Origin: JAGVJT01 sp964471225 | GTDB lineage: Bacteria > Pseudomonadota > Gammaproteobacteria > Legionellales > Legionellaceae | DNA: 64,000 nucleotides | Direction of reading: 5' to 3' | Assembly: GCA_964471225.1 (NCBI GenBank) | Contig: CAYYEZ010000035.1 | Coordinates: forward strand, 1 to 64,000 | In this document: in pieces, positions 16,948 to 25,238 of the stretch | How the letters are laid out: the number at the start of each line of letters is the position of its first letter | Position numbering within the stretch: the first letter of the stretch is position 1 | The notes under the pieces: model-generated | What the model was told of the DNA's origin: nothing | Seen by the model: only the letters and a program-made list of their open reading frames with translations | The model's database searches: none | Position numbers and translations under genes: made by a program

Positions 16948-17592
16948 TTACTTATAGCGAGCATTATCGAATCGATAAGCAACACCTAATAATGCGAAAT
17001 GACTTTGAAATTTTGTTCCAAAGTTAAAAAGATTGGGTGTGGCAAGATAACGGTATCCCACAGACAAATTATAATTTTCAGCAAAGTTATATGTGATACC
17101 AGCAAGTCCTTGATAAACAAATGCGCTACTGTCAATTCGAAAATTCGTTTGTGCATTCGGCGTCAAGTTATCGAGTTGCTCATGCAGCCAAGCGTATCCG
17201 ATACCAAATCCAAGATAGGGCTCTAAGGATGATAATATCCCTGGAAAGTCATAGTAAACGTTCGCAGTACCTGCCACACCATTGTTATAACCACCTACGT
17301 TGTTTTGACGAATATACTGTTCTGAAAAATGCGTGACATTCGCATTCAGATAGCTTACTTCTGCCTCGTAACGCATTGGGTTATTTTTATAACCCAAATT
17401 TCCTCCGGCCAAGTAGCCCGGTTGATGGGCGGCATCGGTATAACGAATATTATTGTTTACTTTATTCACATTACTTGGGATATATGCATATCCGACAAGT
17501 AGTCCGCTGTACCAGCCGTCAATCGGTGTTGCTGCCTGAAGCGTCGCTGGAAGGACGGTAACAATTAGTGGTAAAAAAGCAAGTCGCATCAT
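16948..17592 (-). CDS. Small outer-membrane beta-barrel protein (second copy)
   Basis: About 214 residues. The signal peptide is MMRLAFLPLIVTVLPATLQA. The mature part starts DGWYSGLLVGYAY and contains barrel strands such as YLAGGNLGYKN, RYEAEVSYLNA, LEPYLGFGIGYAW and LSVGYRYLATP, with a final LLGVAYRF. I start it at the ATG pair near 17592 because the longer frame adds ten residues before the signal peptide, and an AAGGAA site fits this start. It heads the probable OMP-OMP-rpe-slt operon. The OMP family is clear, the ligand is not. Confidence 0.65.
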   Translation of the reverse strand: MMRLAFLPLIVTVLPATLQAATPIDGWYSGLLVGYAYIPSNVNKVNNNIRYTDAAHQPGYLAGGNLGYKNNPMRYEAEVSYLNANVTHFSEQYIRQNNVGGYNNGVAGTANVYYDFPGILSSLEPYLGFGIGYAWLHEQLDNLTPNAQTNFRIDSSAFVYQGLAGITYNFAENYNLSVGYRYLATPNLFNFGTKFQSHFALLGVAYRFDNARYK

Positions 17593-17753
17593 GTTCCTTG
17601 CAGTTAAAAATGATGCCCCCATGTTAGCGTGTTGACTTTTTTTTGCAAGTATTATTGTCTAATTCTTTGGTTGAATGGATGAGTGATTCTGTTTTTTTGA
17701 TGCTCTTCGTGGTATTATATTGATCAAGTGAATGAATTTTTAGTGACCCCATT

Positions 17754-19979
17754 GTGAATATTGTTGAGATTTGTAAATACCTAAAGATATCCCCTCTCGT
17801 TCGGAAAACAGGGACAGAACAAGTCTCAAGCGGGAAGCCTATTGCTCGTATTCTTACTGAGAATTTTGATAGTGCGCTACAAAACTTGCCTGGAGGACGT
17901 GAAGGAGAACGGCTGCATGCTTCAGTTACAAGCGCTTATCTTTCATCTCAAAAAGAGCTCGAAACGCATCCTGATCTAACACATCTTATTACAACAGCGC
18001 ACGAATTAGGTGGTGTGTTAAAAGAAATTCCGCTTAATGAAATTCAGCCACTATTAATTCACTTGATTGATAAAGATCCTACTCAAAAAAGTGTGATTGC
18101 TTCAATCTTTGATATGACTTTTTTTGATAAATTATCTGTGGGACTTGCTGCAACTGTCACTGGAGCTTTTGCTGCTGCGGCAAGCGCTTATGTTGTGTAT
18201 CGGCTTTCAGAAAAATTTATGAAACGCGTGCTTCAGGCGCCACCAGAAACTGCGCTAGATCAATTAATTGTCAATCAGGAAGGGCTATGTGCGGTTCTTG
18301 GGCAATTAAGTGAGTTCGAGTTATGTGAAGCGCTCATGGTTTTAAGGCATGTCAAATGTTATCAAACCATTATGGACGGTTATCAACCTCAAAAAAGCTC
18401 TGTGAAATTTACTCTTATGGGATTTGATTTGACACCAGAGTTGTTTTTGAGTTTTGCGCAAAATACTTTTAAAGGAGCTCAACTCAATAAATTAAAGCGA
18501 TTATTGCAGGATGATACCGCAGACGATACGCTCACAAGACATCTTCAAAATAGCCGATTACTGAACAATACTGAGCAACAGGTGATAAGGCTTTTGTCAA
18601 CTAAAGAAGAGAAATTACGCTATACTCTTGCGATAATTTCATGTCTTGAGCTGATCCATACATTAGATCAAGTGACCGTATTTACTAAAAAACAAGCTTC
18701 TTGGGAAAACCAAGAGGAAGCTTATCAAAAAATTTATCTTTTATTCGATTGTGTCAGTGCATTTCATACTAAATTAATGCGTATGTTAACGGATGAGGAG
18801 AACGAGGCACTAAACAAAATTTTAAGACAATATCTACCCATACATTTTTATTCTCACTTGCAAAATGCATTGATAAAAACTGTTGATGCGAAGATGAGCG
18901 GGGCATTTTCAACAGGGCGGATAAGCTACTACAATTGTGGTGCAATTGAACAGTCAGTGAAAGATCAAGAGGTGAAAGACAAACTCGACCTTTGTTTGCC
19001 TATAATGGAAAAGCTTTTGGCTATAAATGATGAAAAAACACCGAGTGGCGGAAATAAAAGTGCGAGTGCAGCAATGATTGAAGATGACTCTTCTGACGAT
19101 GAAGAGCAAGATTATTATGATGCACGCCCAGGCACCTTACCGCCTAGTGAGCCAGTTAGCCCTCCTCCTACAAACGAAGAATTAGATGATATAGACTATG
19201 TGCTTGTTGAAAGTAAGCTCGGAGCTAAAAGATTAAATTCAGAACAATTAAAGGCTCTTACTCAGGATTTGAAAGCTTGTTTAAAGGACAACTGCATTCG
19301 AATTACTGGCAAGCTCGGTGAATATCATAAATCTAGAGAAGCAATTCGAAAAAAGGTTTCTTTTCTCACTCGTTGTTATGTGACGTTAGATAAGCTTGTT
19401 TTTGATACAGAAGAAAACACTAAAAAAAATAGAGCGATTCTCGCCTCTGTTTGTGTGCAGGTTTCTCTTTTGAGTACGATTGAAACCCATCATTTTTCAT
19501 TAGTGACAGAATTTTCATCTGAAACATTAGATAAACTTGCCTCCACAAAAACCAAAGGCGCACTATCCTCTAAAAGTATTAAAGAAATTTTAGATAAATA
19601 TGAACTAGCGGTTTTTTCTGATGAAAAAACACTTTTTCAAGTCATTAGATGCTTTAATGACGCTATTTGGCCTGTGGCTTGCTCTGCATTACTTCGCTTA
19701 GATAAATTTTTATATGACGCGCATGTTGATGTTCATACTCAGGAGAGAGCAGAGGAAGAAAGATCTGCTTCGACATCTTCTTTTAGTTTTTTTAATTTAG
19801 ATCTGCGGATGCCTACTTTAGCCATGAGAATACCCACGTTAAATGATATATCATCTATCACAGAAAGGGTGTCTTCTACTGTAAGTTGGGCGCTCAGTGG
19901 GTTTTTTGCCATAAAGCAAGATGTATCTTCAGCGGAAGCCGCAACCGAAGAGACTAAAGAGTCGTGCGACCTGAGTTAA
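17754..19979 (+). CDS. Large protein of unknown family, candidate secreted effector
   Basis: A 741-residue protein that I do not recognise. There is no signal peptide. One strongly hydrophobic stretch (about 125-147, rich in Ala and Val) could be a membrane hairpin. The rest is mostly charged and helical. Near 440-485 lies a very acidic linker (DDSSDDEEQD) followed by a Pro-rich segment (LPPSEPVSPPP), which suggests two domains. The C-terminus is hydrophilic and Glu-rich (AEAATEETKES), similar to the E-block seen in Dot/Icm substrates. The start is a GTG. It stands alone between unrelated housekeeping genes. An effector role is inference from these features and from the other effector-like genes in the window. 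Confidence 0.7.
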   Translation: MNIVEICKYLKISPLVRKTGTEQVSSGKPIARILTENFDSALQNLPGGREGERLHASVTSAYLSSQKELETHPDLTHLITTAHELGGVLKEIPLNEIQPLLIHLIDKDPTQKSVIASIFDMTFFDKLSVGLAATVTGAFAAAASAYVVYRLSEKFMKRVLQAPPETALDQLIVNQEGLCAVLGQLSEFELCEALMVLRHVKCYQTIMDGYQPQKSSVKFTLMGFDLTPELFLSFAQNTFKGAQLNKLKRLLQDDTADDTLTRHLQNSRLLNNTEQQVIRLLSTKEEKLRYTLAIISCLELIHTLDQVTVFTKKQASWENQEEAYQKIYLLFDCVSAFHTKLMRMLTDEENEALNKILRQYLPIHFYSHLQNALIKTVDAKMSGAFSTGRISYYNCGAIEQSVKDQEVKDKLDLCLPIMEKLLAINDEKTPSGGNKSASAAMIEDDSSDDEEQDYYDARPGTLPPSEPVSPPPTNEELDDIDYVLVESKLGAKRLNSEQLKALTQDLKACLKDNCIRITGKLGEYHKSREAIRKKVSFLTRCYVTLDKLVFDTEENTKKNRAILASVCVQVSLLSTIETHHFSLVTEFSSETLDKLASTKTKGALSSKSIKEILDKYELAVFSDEKTLFQVIRCFNDAIWPVACSALLRLDKFLYDAHVDVHTQERAEEERSASTSSFSFFNLDLRMPTLAMRIPTLNDISSITERVSSTVSWALSGFFAIKQDVSSAEAATEETKESCDLS

Positions 19980-20009
19980 TCTGAGTGTGTTCTCAGTAAC
20001 GCTCTATGA

Positions 20010-20045
20010 GCGTCATCCTCAGCTTTGCCGTTCTAAGGATGACGC
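20010..20045. repeat. Inverted repeat after the 741-residue unknown gene
   Basis: Perfect 10-base arms GCGTCATCCT and AGGATGACGC with a 16-base loop. There is no T tract directly after it, so it may be a weak terminator or a small interspersed palindromic element. It is the only notable structure in the 129 bases between the two genes. Confidence 0.5.
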
Positions 20046-20108
20046 CGTGTGATCTACTTGTTCACTTGATGTGCATAAAATATACTATAATGTTAATTAA
20101 ATAAACAG

Positions 20109-20633
20109 ATGGTGTATTTTATGATTAATAAGTCCGCTTGTTTTTTGATGCCATGTCTATTATTTGACATAGGGCTTTCTTCTTGTCTTTTTTCAATAGC
20201 ATCGCTAGCCGCAGACGTGGTGTCTGTCGAAAAGCCCACTGTACTTGCGAGTAACACCTTTATCTACAATCCGAAGACTCTGCGCTGGACGGCAATCGAT
20301 GAGCACGAGCGTGTTATTCGCAGTGGACGAGGCTCTGGAGGCAGGGGGTATTGTCCAGATATTCATCGCTCTTGTAGAACACCGACAGGGACATATCATA
20401 TTATTAGTAAAGGTGATGCACGATGCCATTCGAGCCGATATCCTGTCGGACGGGGTGGTGCGCCGATGCCTTATTGTATGTTTTTTAGTAAATACTACGC
20501 TGTGCATGGTTCTCCTGACGTGCCTGCTTATAATGCAAGCCATGGATGTGTTCGTGTCCGACCGAGCGACGCGCGTTGGTTGAATCATAACTTCATGCAT
20601 ATAGGCACAAAAGTGGTGATTAAGCCTTATTAA
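20109..20633 (+). CDS. L,D-transpeptidase (YkuD domain)
   Basis: A 174-residue exported enzyme. An N-terminal hydrophobic signal (within residues 6-35) is followed directly by a YkuD catalytic domain without LysM or other binding modules. The active-site motif is present as His133-Gly...Ser144-His145-Gly146-Cys147 (AYNASHGCVRV). Such enzymes form 3-3 crosslinks in peptidoglycan or attach lipoproteins to it. Two additional Cys pairs (82/89, 106/123) could form disulfides in the periplasm. The start could also be the ATG four codons later. Confidence 0.85.
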   Translation: MVYFMINKSACFLMPCLLFDIGLSSCLFSIASLAADVVSVEKPTVLASNTFIYNPKTLRWTAIDEHERVIRSGRGSGGRGYCPDIHRSCRTPTGTYHIISKGDARCHSSRYPVGRGGAPMPYCMFFSKYYAVHGSPDVPAYNASHGCVRVRPSDARWLNHNFMHIGTKVVIKPY

Positions 20634-20653
20634 GTGGATTTGATAAGATCTGC

Positions 20654-21187
20654 CTAATTCCAGGTGATGTAAGTTTTATCTAGTTTGTTAGGAAAAAATT
20701 TGACGATTAATCCCTCAATCAGGCTAGATTTTTTTAAGAGGAAATGACTAATGCTCTCATTGTATGCTTGCTTCGCATATGCCAATCTGGTTTCGTTATT
20801 TGCAATTTCCTCTTGAAGTTGAAGGACATTTTTACCTGCTTTTAGCTCTGGATACTGTGCGAAAATTGTTGGCAGATGAAACGCAATTTTAGAGATCTCA
20901 TTTTCGGCGGCAATACGTGTTTTTTCATCACCCATAGCAAGTGCCGCTTCTGCTCGGGCACGTAGCAACGTTACTTCTTTTAATGTGCTGCGCTCGTAAT
21001 CCATAAACTCGCGTACGGCAATAATAAGAGATTGAAACGTATTAAAACGTTTATCTAATTGGATGTTAATTTGTTCTTTATTATGTTCAATAGCACTTAA
21101 CATCGCAGCAAGCGTGTTATATTGGCTGAGTAAAAACAACCCAACTAAAATAATGGCAATTAGCGATGCGATAATAATCATACTCAT
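20654..21187 (-). CDS. LemA family protein
   Basis: A 177-residue membrane-anchored protein. One N-terminal transmembrane helix (residues 2-20) is followed by the LemA four-helix domain with YNTLAAMLSAIEHNKEQINIQLDKR and the AENEISK and PELKA segments that mark the family. The domain faces the periplasm or cell exterior in known members. The family has no settled biochemical activity. The usual partner (a Gly-rich TPM-domain protein) is not adjacent. The start is set at the ATG of the GTG-ATG pair. Confidence 0.8.
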   Translation of the reverse strand: MSMIIIASLIAIILVGLFLLSQYNTLAAMLSAIEHNKEQINIQLDKRFNTFQSLIIAVREFMDYERSTLKEVTLLRARAEAALAMGDEKTRIAAENEISKIAFHLPTIFAQYPELKAGKNVLQLQEEIANNETRLAYAKQAYNESISHFLLKKSSLIEGLIVKFFPNKLDKTYITWN

Positions 21188-21268
21188 CACACTTCTCAGT
21201 AGTCTTATGTGCTACCATCATATGCGATTATCGATTAGTATTAAAGCAAAAACATGCTCGGAGAAATT

Positions 21269-22153
21269 ATGGATAATCCTTTATTTGAAATACAATCGGC
21301 CTCTTTTCCTGAAGTAGCCCCCAAGCTTCAATTGGAAGCCGTTTCTGCCTTAGAGAGTGGACGTGTTGTTTACCTTCCCAACATGGCTTTTTTGGTAAGA
21401 AAAGATGAGGAAGTCTTACTGCACCCAGAGATTTTGGCTTCTGGCGAAAAAAATGTGAGTTTTGATATCAAAACACAGCGTTTGTGTGGTATTGATGACT
21501 CTCAGTTGCATTTCAAAATGGAGTTCATGATTGAGCGCTTTGCTCATTTTTCACGCGGTCTAGTCGAGAAGTTGTTTCCACAATATCAATCCTCAATTCG
21601 TTGGGGTAGAACAAGCTATCGGCCTGCTGAAGTAGAGGGGCGAGTGACGTCAAAGCGTAAAGATGATACACGTGTGCATGTCGATGCCTTTCCGTCAACG
21701 CCTGTGCATGGGCAACGCATTTTAAGGGTATTTAGTAATATCAATCCTCATGGTGCGCCACGTGTCTGGCATTTAGGCGAGTCTTTTCCGCGATTACTGT
21801 CACATTTCGCTTCGCGTTTGCCTGCATACAGTCCTTTTAAAGCGCATGTTCTAAAATGGTTAAAAGCAACACGAGATTTTCGTTCAGCATATGATCATTA
21901 TATGTTGTATCTTCATGATACAATGAAATTGGATGATGATTATCAACAAAAACTTACTAAATTTGATGTTGATTTCCCTGCTAAAAGTACTTGGATTGTG
22001 TTTACAGATCAAGTTTCTCATGCGGCATTGAAGGGTCAGTTTTTACTTGAGCAAACGTTTTATTTGCCTGTAGATGCGATGCAAAATCCAGAGCTTTCGC
22101 CACTAAAGCAGTGGGAAAAATATCTTGGATCGTGTAATATTGCTGTTCATTAA
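21269..22153 (+). CDS. Kdo hydroxylase family protein (lipopolysaccharide core modification)
   Basis: A 294-residue protein of the Kdo hydroxylase (KdoO) family, Fe(II)/2-oxoglutarate oxygenases that hydroxylate the Kdo sugar of lipopolysaccharide. The iron-binding H-x-D is visible in RVHVDAFPS (about His137/Asp139), followed by the family segment GQRILRVFSNINP, with the distal His in TDQVSHAALKG (about 251). The start with a GGAGAA ribosome site at 21269 is preferred over the frame opening at 21254. The gene converges in function with the envelope genes around it; it ends 16 bases before map. Confidence 0.8.
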   Translation: MDNPLFEIQSASFPEVAPKLQLEAVSALESGRVVYLPNMAFLVRKDEEVLLHPEILASGEKNVSFDIKTQRLCGIDDSQLHFKMEFMIERFAHFSRGLVEKLFPQYQSSIRWGRTSYRPAEVEGRVTSKRKDDTRVHVDAFPSTPVHGQRILRVFSNINPHGAPRVWHLGESFPRLLSHFASRLPAYSPFKAHVLKWLKATRDFRSAYDHYMLYLHDTMKLDDDYQQKLTKFDVDFPAKSTWIVFTDQVSHAALKGQFLLEQTFYLPVDAMQNPELSPLKQWEKYLGSCNIAVH

Positions 22154-22169
22154 TACAAATGCTGATGTC

Positions 22170-22952
22170 ATGATTGAACTCAAAACGCCAGAACAGATTG
22201 AAAAAATGCGTGTTGCCGGTCGACTCACTGCGAAAGTTTTAGAAGCGTTGACTGCTTTTATTCGTCCTGGTCTCTCAACCATGGACGTGGATCGTTTTTG
22301 TGAAGACTATATTGTAAATACACTAAAAGCGATACCTGGTAGTAAAGGCCAATATGGTTATCCTTATTCTGTAAACACCTCTTTAAATCACGTGATTTGT
22401 CACGGTATGCCCGCAGATAATCAAATTCTGAAAGATGGTGATATCTTAAATGTCGATGTAACCGTGATATACGAAGGTTATTATGGTGATAGCAGTAAGA
22501 TGTTTTGTATTGGTAAAGTAGCACCTCATGCGAAACGTCTGGTTGATGTGACTCAACAATGTCTTTATGAAGGCATTTCCATGGTTAAGCCTGGCGTGAC
22601 CATCGGCGATATTGGAAATAAAATTCAAACTATTGCACAAAAAAACAATTACTCTGTTGTACGAGAATATTGTGGTCATGGTATTGGTCGAAAAATGCAT
22701 GAGGATCCACAAGTTCCTCATTATGGTCGATCTGGTACCGGTGAAACTTTAGAAGAAGGAATGACCTTCACGATCGAACCCATGATTAATCAAGGGAAAG
22801 CGGATGTTAAGCATATTCAAAAAGATGGTTGGGGTATCGCTGTAACGAAAGATAGAATGCTTTCTGCACAATGGGAGCATACGATCTTAGTGACCTCCTC
22901 GGGCTTTGAAGTCCTCACGTTGCGTGAAGAGGAGCAAGGTGTGTTTTTGTAA
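22170..22952 (+). CDS. map: Methionine aminopeptidase, type I
   Basis: A 260-residue enzyme that removes the initiator Met from nascent proteins. All five metal ligands are in place: Asp96 (NVDVTV), Asp107 (YYGDSSKMF), His170 (GHGIGRKMHE), Glu203 (TIEPMI) and Glu236 (QWEHTI). The ATG at 22170 gives the standard MIELKTPEQIEKMRVAG start; the open frame further upstream overlaps the Kdo hydroxylase gene and has no support. Confidence 0.95.
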   Translation: MIELKTPEQIEKMRVAGRLTAKVLEALTAFIRPGLSTMDVDRFCEDYIVNTLKAIPGSKGQYGYPYSVNTSLNHVICHGMPADNQILKDGDILNVDVTVIYEGYYGDSSKMFCIGKVAPHAKRLVDVTQQCLYEGISMVKPGVTIGDIGNKIQTIAQKNNYSVVREYCGHGIGRKMHEDPQVPHYGRSGTGETLEEGMTFTIEPMINQGKADVKHIQKDGWGIAVTKDRMLSAQWEHTILVTSSGFEVLTLREEEQGVFL

Positions 22953-22997
22953 TTCTAGAAAAATTTTCACCTTTAAAAAAGCACCAGGAAGTATCAT

Positions 22998-23038
22998 AAG
23001 AGGAGTTCAAAAAATACGAAATTTCACGAACTCCTCTT
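22998..23038 (+). terminator. Hairpin after map
   Basis: Perfect 11-base arms AAGAGGAGTTC and GAACTCCTCTT around a 19-base loop, 45 bases after the map stop. There is no long T tract. A second small palindrome (CAAGCTAA at 23083 and TTAGCTTG at 23103) follows. The whole 229-base gap to erpA otherwise holds nothing I can identify; the two hairpins may terminate the converging map and erpA transcripts. Confidence 0.55.
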
Positions 23039-23181
23039 GAAGATTCTAGAGGGGGTTGAGAATAGGTGACACGGCTAAAAAACAAGCTAATTTGCTTAAA
23101 ACTTAGCTTGAATTGATGAAAGAAGACTGGCTATTCGTCTCATTCAAGTTAAAATTTTTGCCCCTCAAATCTCAACAGACC

Positions 23182-23553
23182 TTAGCCTTCGTCCTCATCA
23201 TCTAAACTAAAAGAGGAACCGCAACCGCAAGTTGTTTTTGCGTTAGGATTGCGAATGACGAATTGCTCACCTTGCAATCCTTGCACATAGTCAATTTCTG
23301 CATCTTTTAGATACTGAAAACTCATTGAATCAATAAGAAGTTGAACTTTATCTACGCCGTTGGAGCAAGATTGAATGATGGCGGTATCGTCTGGTTGTTG
23401 TGTTTCATCGAAAGTAAAACCATACTGAAAACCAGAGCATCCACCACCGGTGATGTACACACGAAGCTTAAGATTAGGATTATTTTCTTCTTGAATTAAA
23501 GTTGCTACTTTGTCTGCCGCGTTAACTGTAAAGAGAATTTCTGGTGAGTTCAT
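23182..23553 (-). CDS. erpA: Iron-sulfur cluster insertion protein ErpA
   Basis: A 123-residue A-type carrier that passes Fe-S clusters to apo-enzymes. The three conserved cysteines are Cys39 (TGGGCSGFQYGF), Cys109 and Cys111 (TCGCGSSF). The C-terminus is acidic (DDEDEG). The length and the lack of adjacent isc genes favour ErpA over IscA. It lies 39 bases downstream of mnmA on the same strand. Confidence 0.88.
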   Translation of the reverse strand: MNSPEILFTVNAADKVATLIQEENNPNLKLRVYITGGGCSGFQYGFTFDETQQPDDTAIIQSCSNGVDKVQLLIDSMSFQYLKDAEIDYVQGLQGEQFVIRNPNAKTTCGCGSSFSLDDEDEG

Positions 23554-23592
23554 AAACTTTCCATGATGAAATTTAAGTGGATTGTATCATAA

Positions 23593-24675
23593 CTATCGAA
23601 TGATTGCCTCGATCACAGCACTTCCTAAGCACTCATTTTTATCGTAAAAAACGATATATTGTCCTGGTGTGACTGCGCGTTGCGGTGTTGAAAACATGAC
23701 AACATGCTGCTGATGTTCATCTGGTGGTGAAATCAAGCAAGGTTGTTCGGTTTGACGGTAACGTGTTTTAGCGTAACAAGTATGCGGAAGCTCAGGATGT
23801 TCTGCGATCCAGTGAATCGTACTGCAAATCAGTCCTTGTGCATAAAGCATTGGGTGTTGGCTTCCTTGAGCGACCAACAATGTGTTGTTGGGGATGTCTT
23901 TATCAACGACATACCAAGGTGCTGCAGTACCGTGCTTAGAACCACCAATATTCAAACCTTGCCGCTGTCCCAGCGTATAAAACATTAAGCCATCATGCTT
24001 ACCAAGCTCATGACCCGCCAAATCATGAATAGGGCCTGGTTTAGTAAGCATGTATTCGCTTAAAAAAGATTTAAAACGTCTTTCTCCAATGAAGCATAGT
24101 CCTGTCGAGTCTTTTTTATCATGCGTTGTCAGTTCAAGTGTTTTTGCAAGTGCTCTGACTTCAGATTTTAGATAATCTCCGATAGGGAAGTAGGCTTTAC
24201 TCAATGCTTCATGCGAGACTGCGCTGAGAAAATAAGTCTGATCTTTATCGCGATCTCGTGCTTTTAGAAGTCGAGTACGGGCTTTTGAATGATCGACCCG
24301 AGCGTAATGACCCGTGGCGATGCCTTCTGCACCCAGCTCTAGTGCGTGCTTTAAGAAAACGTTAAATTTGATTTCCTTGTTACATAATATATCTGGGTTA
24401 GGTGTTCTTGAGCGTGCATATTCGTCTAACATATACTGAAATACGTTATTCCAGTAAGTTTCAGAAAAATTCACGGTGTGAAATGGAATGTCTAATTTTT
24501 TTGCAACAGAGGCGGCGTCGTTTAGGTCTTGCTCTGCAGCACAAAATCCGGGCCTATCATCCTGTTCCCAGTTTTTCATAAACAAGCCTTCAACGTCAAA
24601 ACCTTCGCGTTTTAGTAAATAAGCCGCTACAGATGAGTCGACACCACCGGATAAACCAACAATAATTTTTTTCAA
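23593..24675 (-). CDS. mnmA: tRNA-specific 2-thiouridylase MnmA
   Basis: A 360-residue enzyme that thiolates U34 of tRNA-Lys, -Glu and -Gln. The N-terminal PP-loop SGGVDSS (residues 9-15) binds ATP. The catalytic cysteines are Cys98 (PDILCNKEIKF) and Cys194 (STGLCFIGE), followed by TLGQRQGLNIGG and a C-terminal beta barrel. It is transcribed with erpA from a promoter that is back-to-back with that of yceD. Confidence 0.95.
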   Translation of the reverse strand: MKKIIVGLSGGVDSSVAAYLLKREGFDVEGLFMKNWEQDDRPGFCAAEQDLNDAASVAKKLDIPFHTVNFSETYWNNVFQYMLDEYARSRTPNPDILCNKEIKFNVFLKHALELGAEGIATGHYARVDHSKARTRLLKARDRDKDQTYFLSAVSHEALSKAYFPIGDYLKSEVRALAKTLELTTHDKKDSTGLCFIGERRFKSFLSEYMLTKPGPIHDLAGHELGKHDGLMFYTLGQRQGLNIGGSKHGTAAPWYVVDKDIPNNTLLVAQGSQHPMLYAQGLICSTIHWIAEHPELPHTCYAKTRYRQTEQPCLISPPDEHQQHVVMFSTPQRAVTPGQYIVFYDKNECLGSAVIEAIIR

Positions 24676-24705
24676 TGAATTGCAATCTTTTGATAACTTT
24701 GTGCT

Positions 24706-24762
24706 ATTTTAATGCTCGAGAATAGGGAAATCAATTGATCATATTAGGATTTGCGTTAAAAT
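24706..24762. promoter_or_regulatory. Back-to-back sigma70-type promoters for mnmA and yceD
   Basis: On the minus strand TTGATT (24734-24729) is spaced 17 bases from TAAAAT (24711-24706), directing mnmA. On the plus strand TTGATC (24735-24740) is spaced 16 bases from TAAAAT (24757-24762), directing yceD. The two -35 boxes touch, so the same polymerase cannot easily occupy both. This is read by eye and not tested. Confidence 0.5.
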
Positions 24763-24789
24763 AACGCTTTCTTTACTAGTGTTTCCTCA

Positions 24790-25197
24790 ATGATTTGTTT
24801 AAAAACGTATAGTAAATACGACGAGCCGAGTATAATTGACTTTACGGTGGAAGAGCGTCTCCCTGCGTGGATTGAGTCGCCTTGTCGTTTGTGTTGCTCT
24901 TTTCTTGTGACCAGAGTTTCTGATTATTATCTATTAAAATTCACGCTTTCTGCCAAATTATCCATCGTATGTCAGCGCTGTTTAGCTCAAGATGCGTTTG
25001 ATTATACCCTCTCCGGAGAGGTTGCTTTGTGTTTTACCGATGCGCGAGCAGACGAGCTCATGTCTTGCTATGATTGTGTTGTTGTAGAAGGAGATATGCT
25101 AGATCTAGAGGCTATTATTGTAGATGAGCTACATTTATCATCCCCTCAAATACCTCACGAGCAATGTAAAGAAGATATTGCTCTTATAATCCAATGA
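24790..25197 (+). CDS. yceD: YceD family protein (DUF177), 23S rRNA accumulation protein
   Basis: A 135-residue protein of the DUF177/YceD family. Signature: LSIVCQRCLAQDAFDYTL with the C-x2-C pair, a following strand set, and the acidic DLEAIIVDELHLSSPQIP segment. The family is linked to large-ribosomal-subunit rRNA accumulation and is normally directly upstream of rpmF. Here rpmF is 2.5 kb away, with two effector-like genes between. The product is a little shorter than the usual 160-175 residues. Confidence 0.82.
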   Translation: MICLKTYSKYDEPSIIDFTVEERLPAWIESPCRLCCSFLVTRVSDYYLLKFTLSAKLSIVCQRCLAQDAFDYTLSGEVALCFTDARADELMSCYDCVVVEGDMLDLEAIIVDELHLSSPQIPHEQCKEDIALIIQ

Positions 25198-25238
25198 TTG
25201 CTCGATTGTCATCCCTATTTTTAATGTAAGGAAAAAAA

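Noticed and set aside
20205..20600. 131-residue open frame opposite the L,D-transpeptidase gene
   Set aside because: It lies wholly within the YkuD gene, whose catalytic motif is complete; the antisense product has no recognisable feature.
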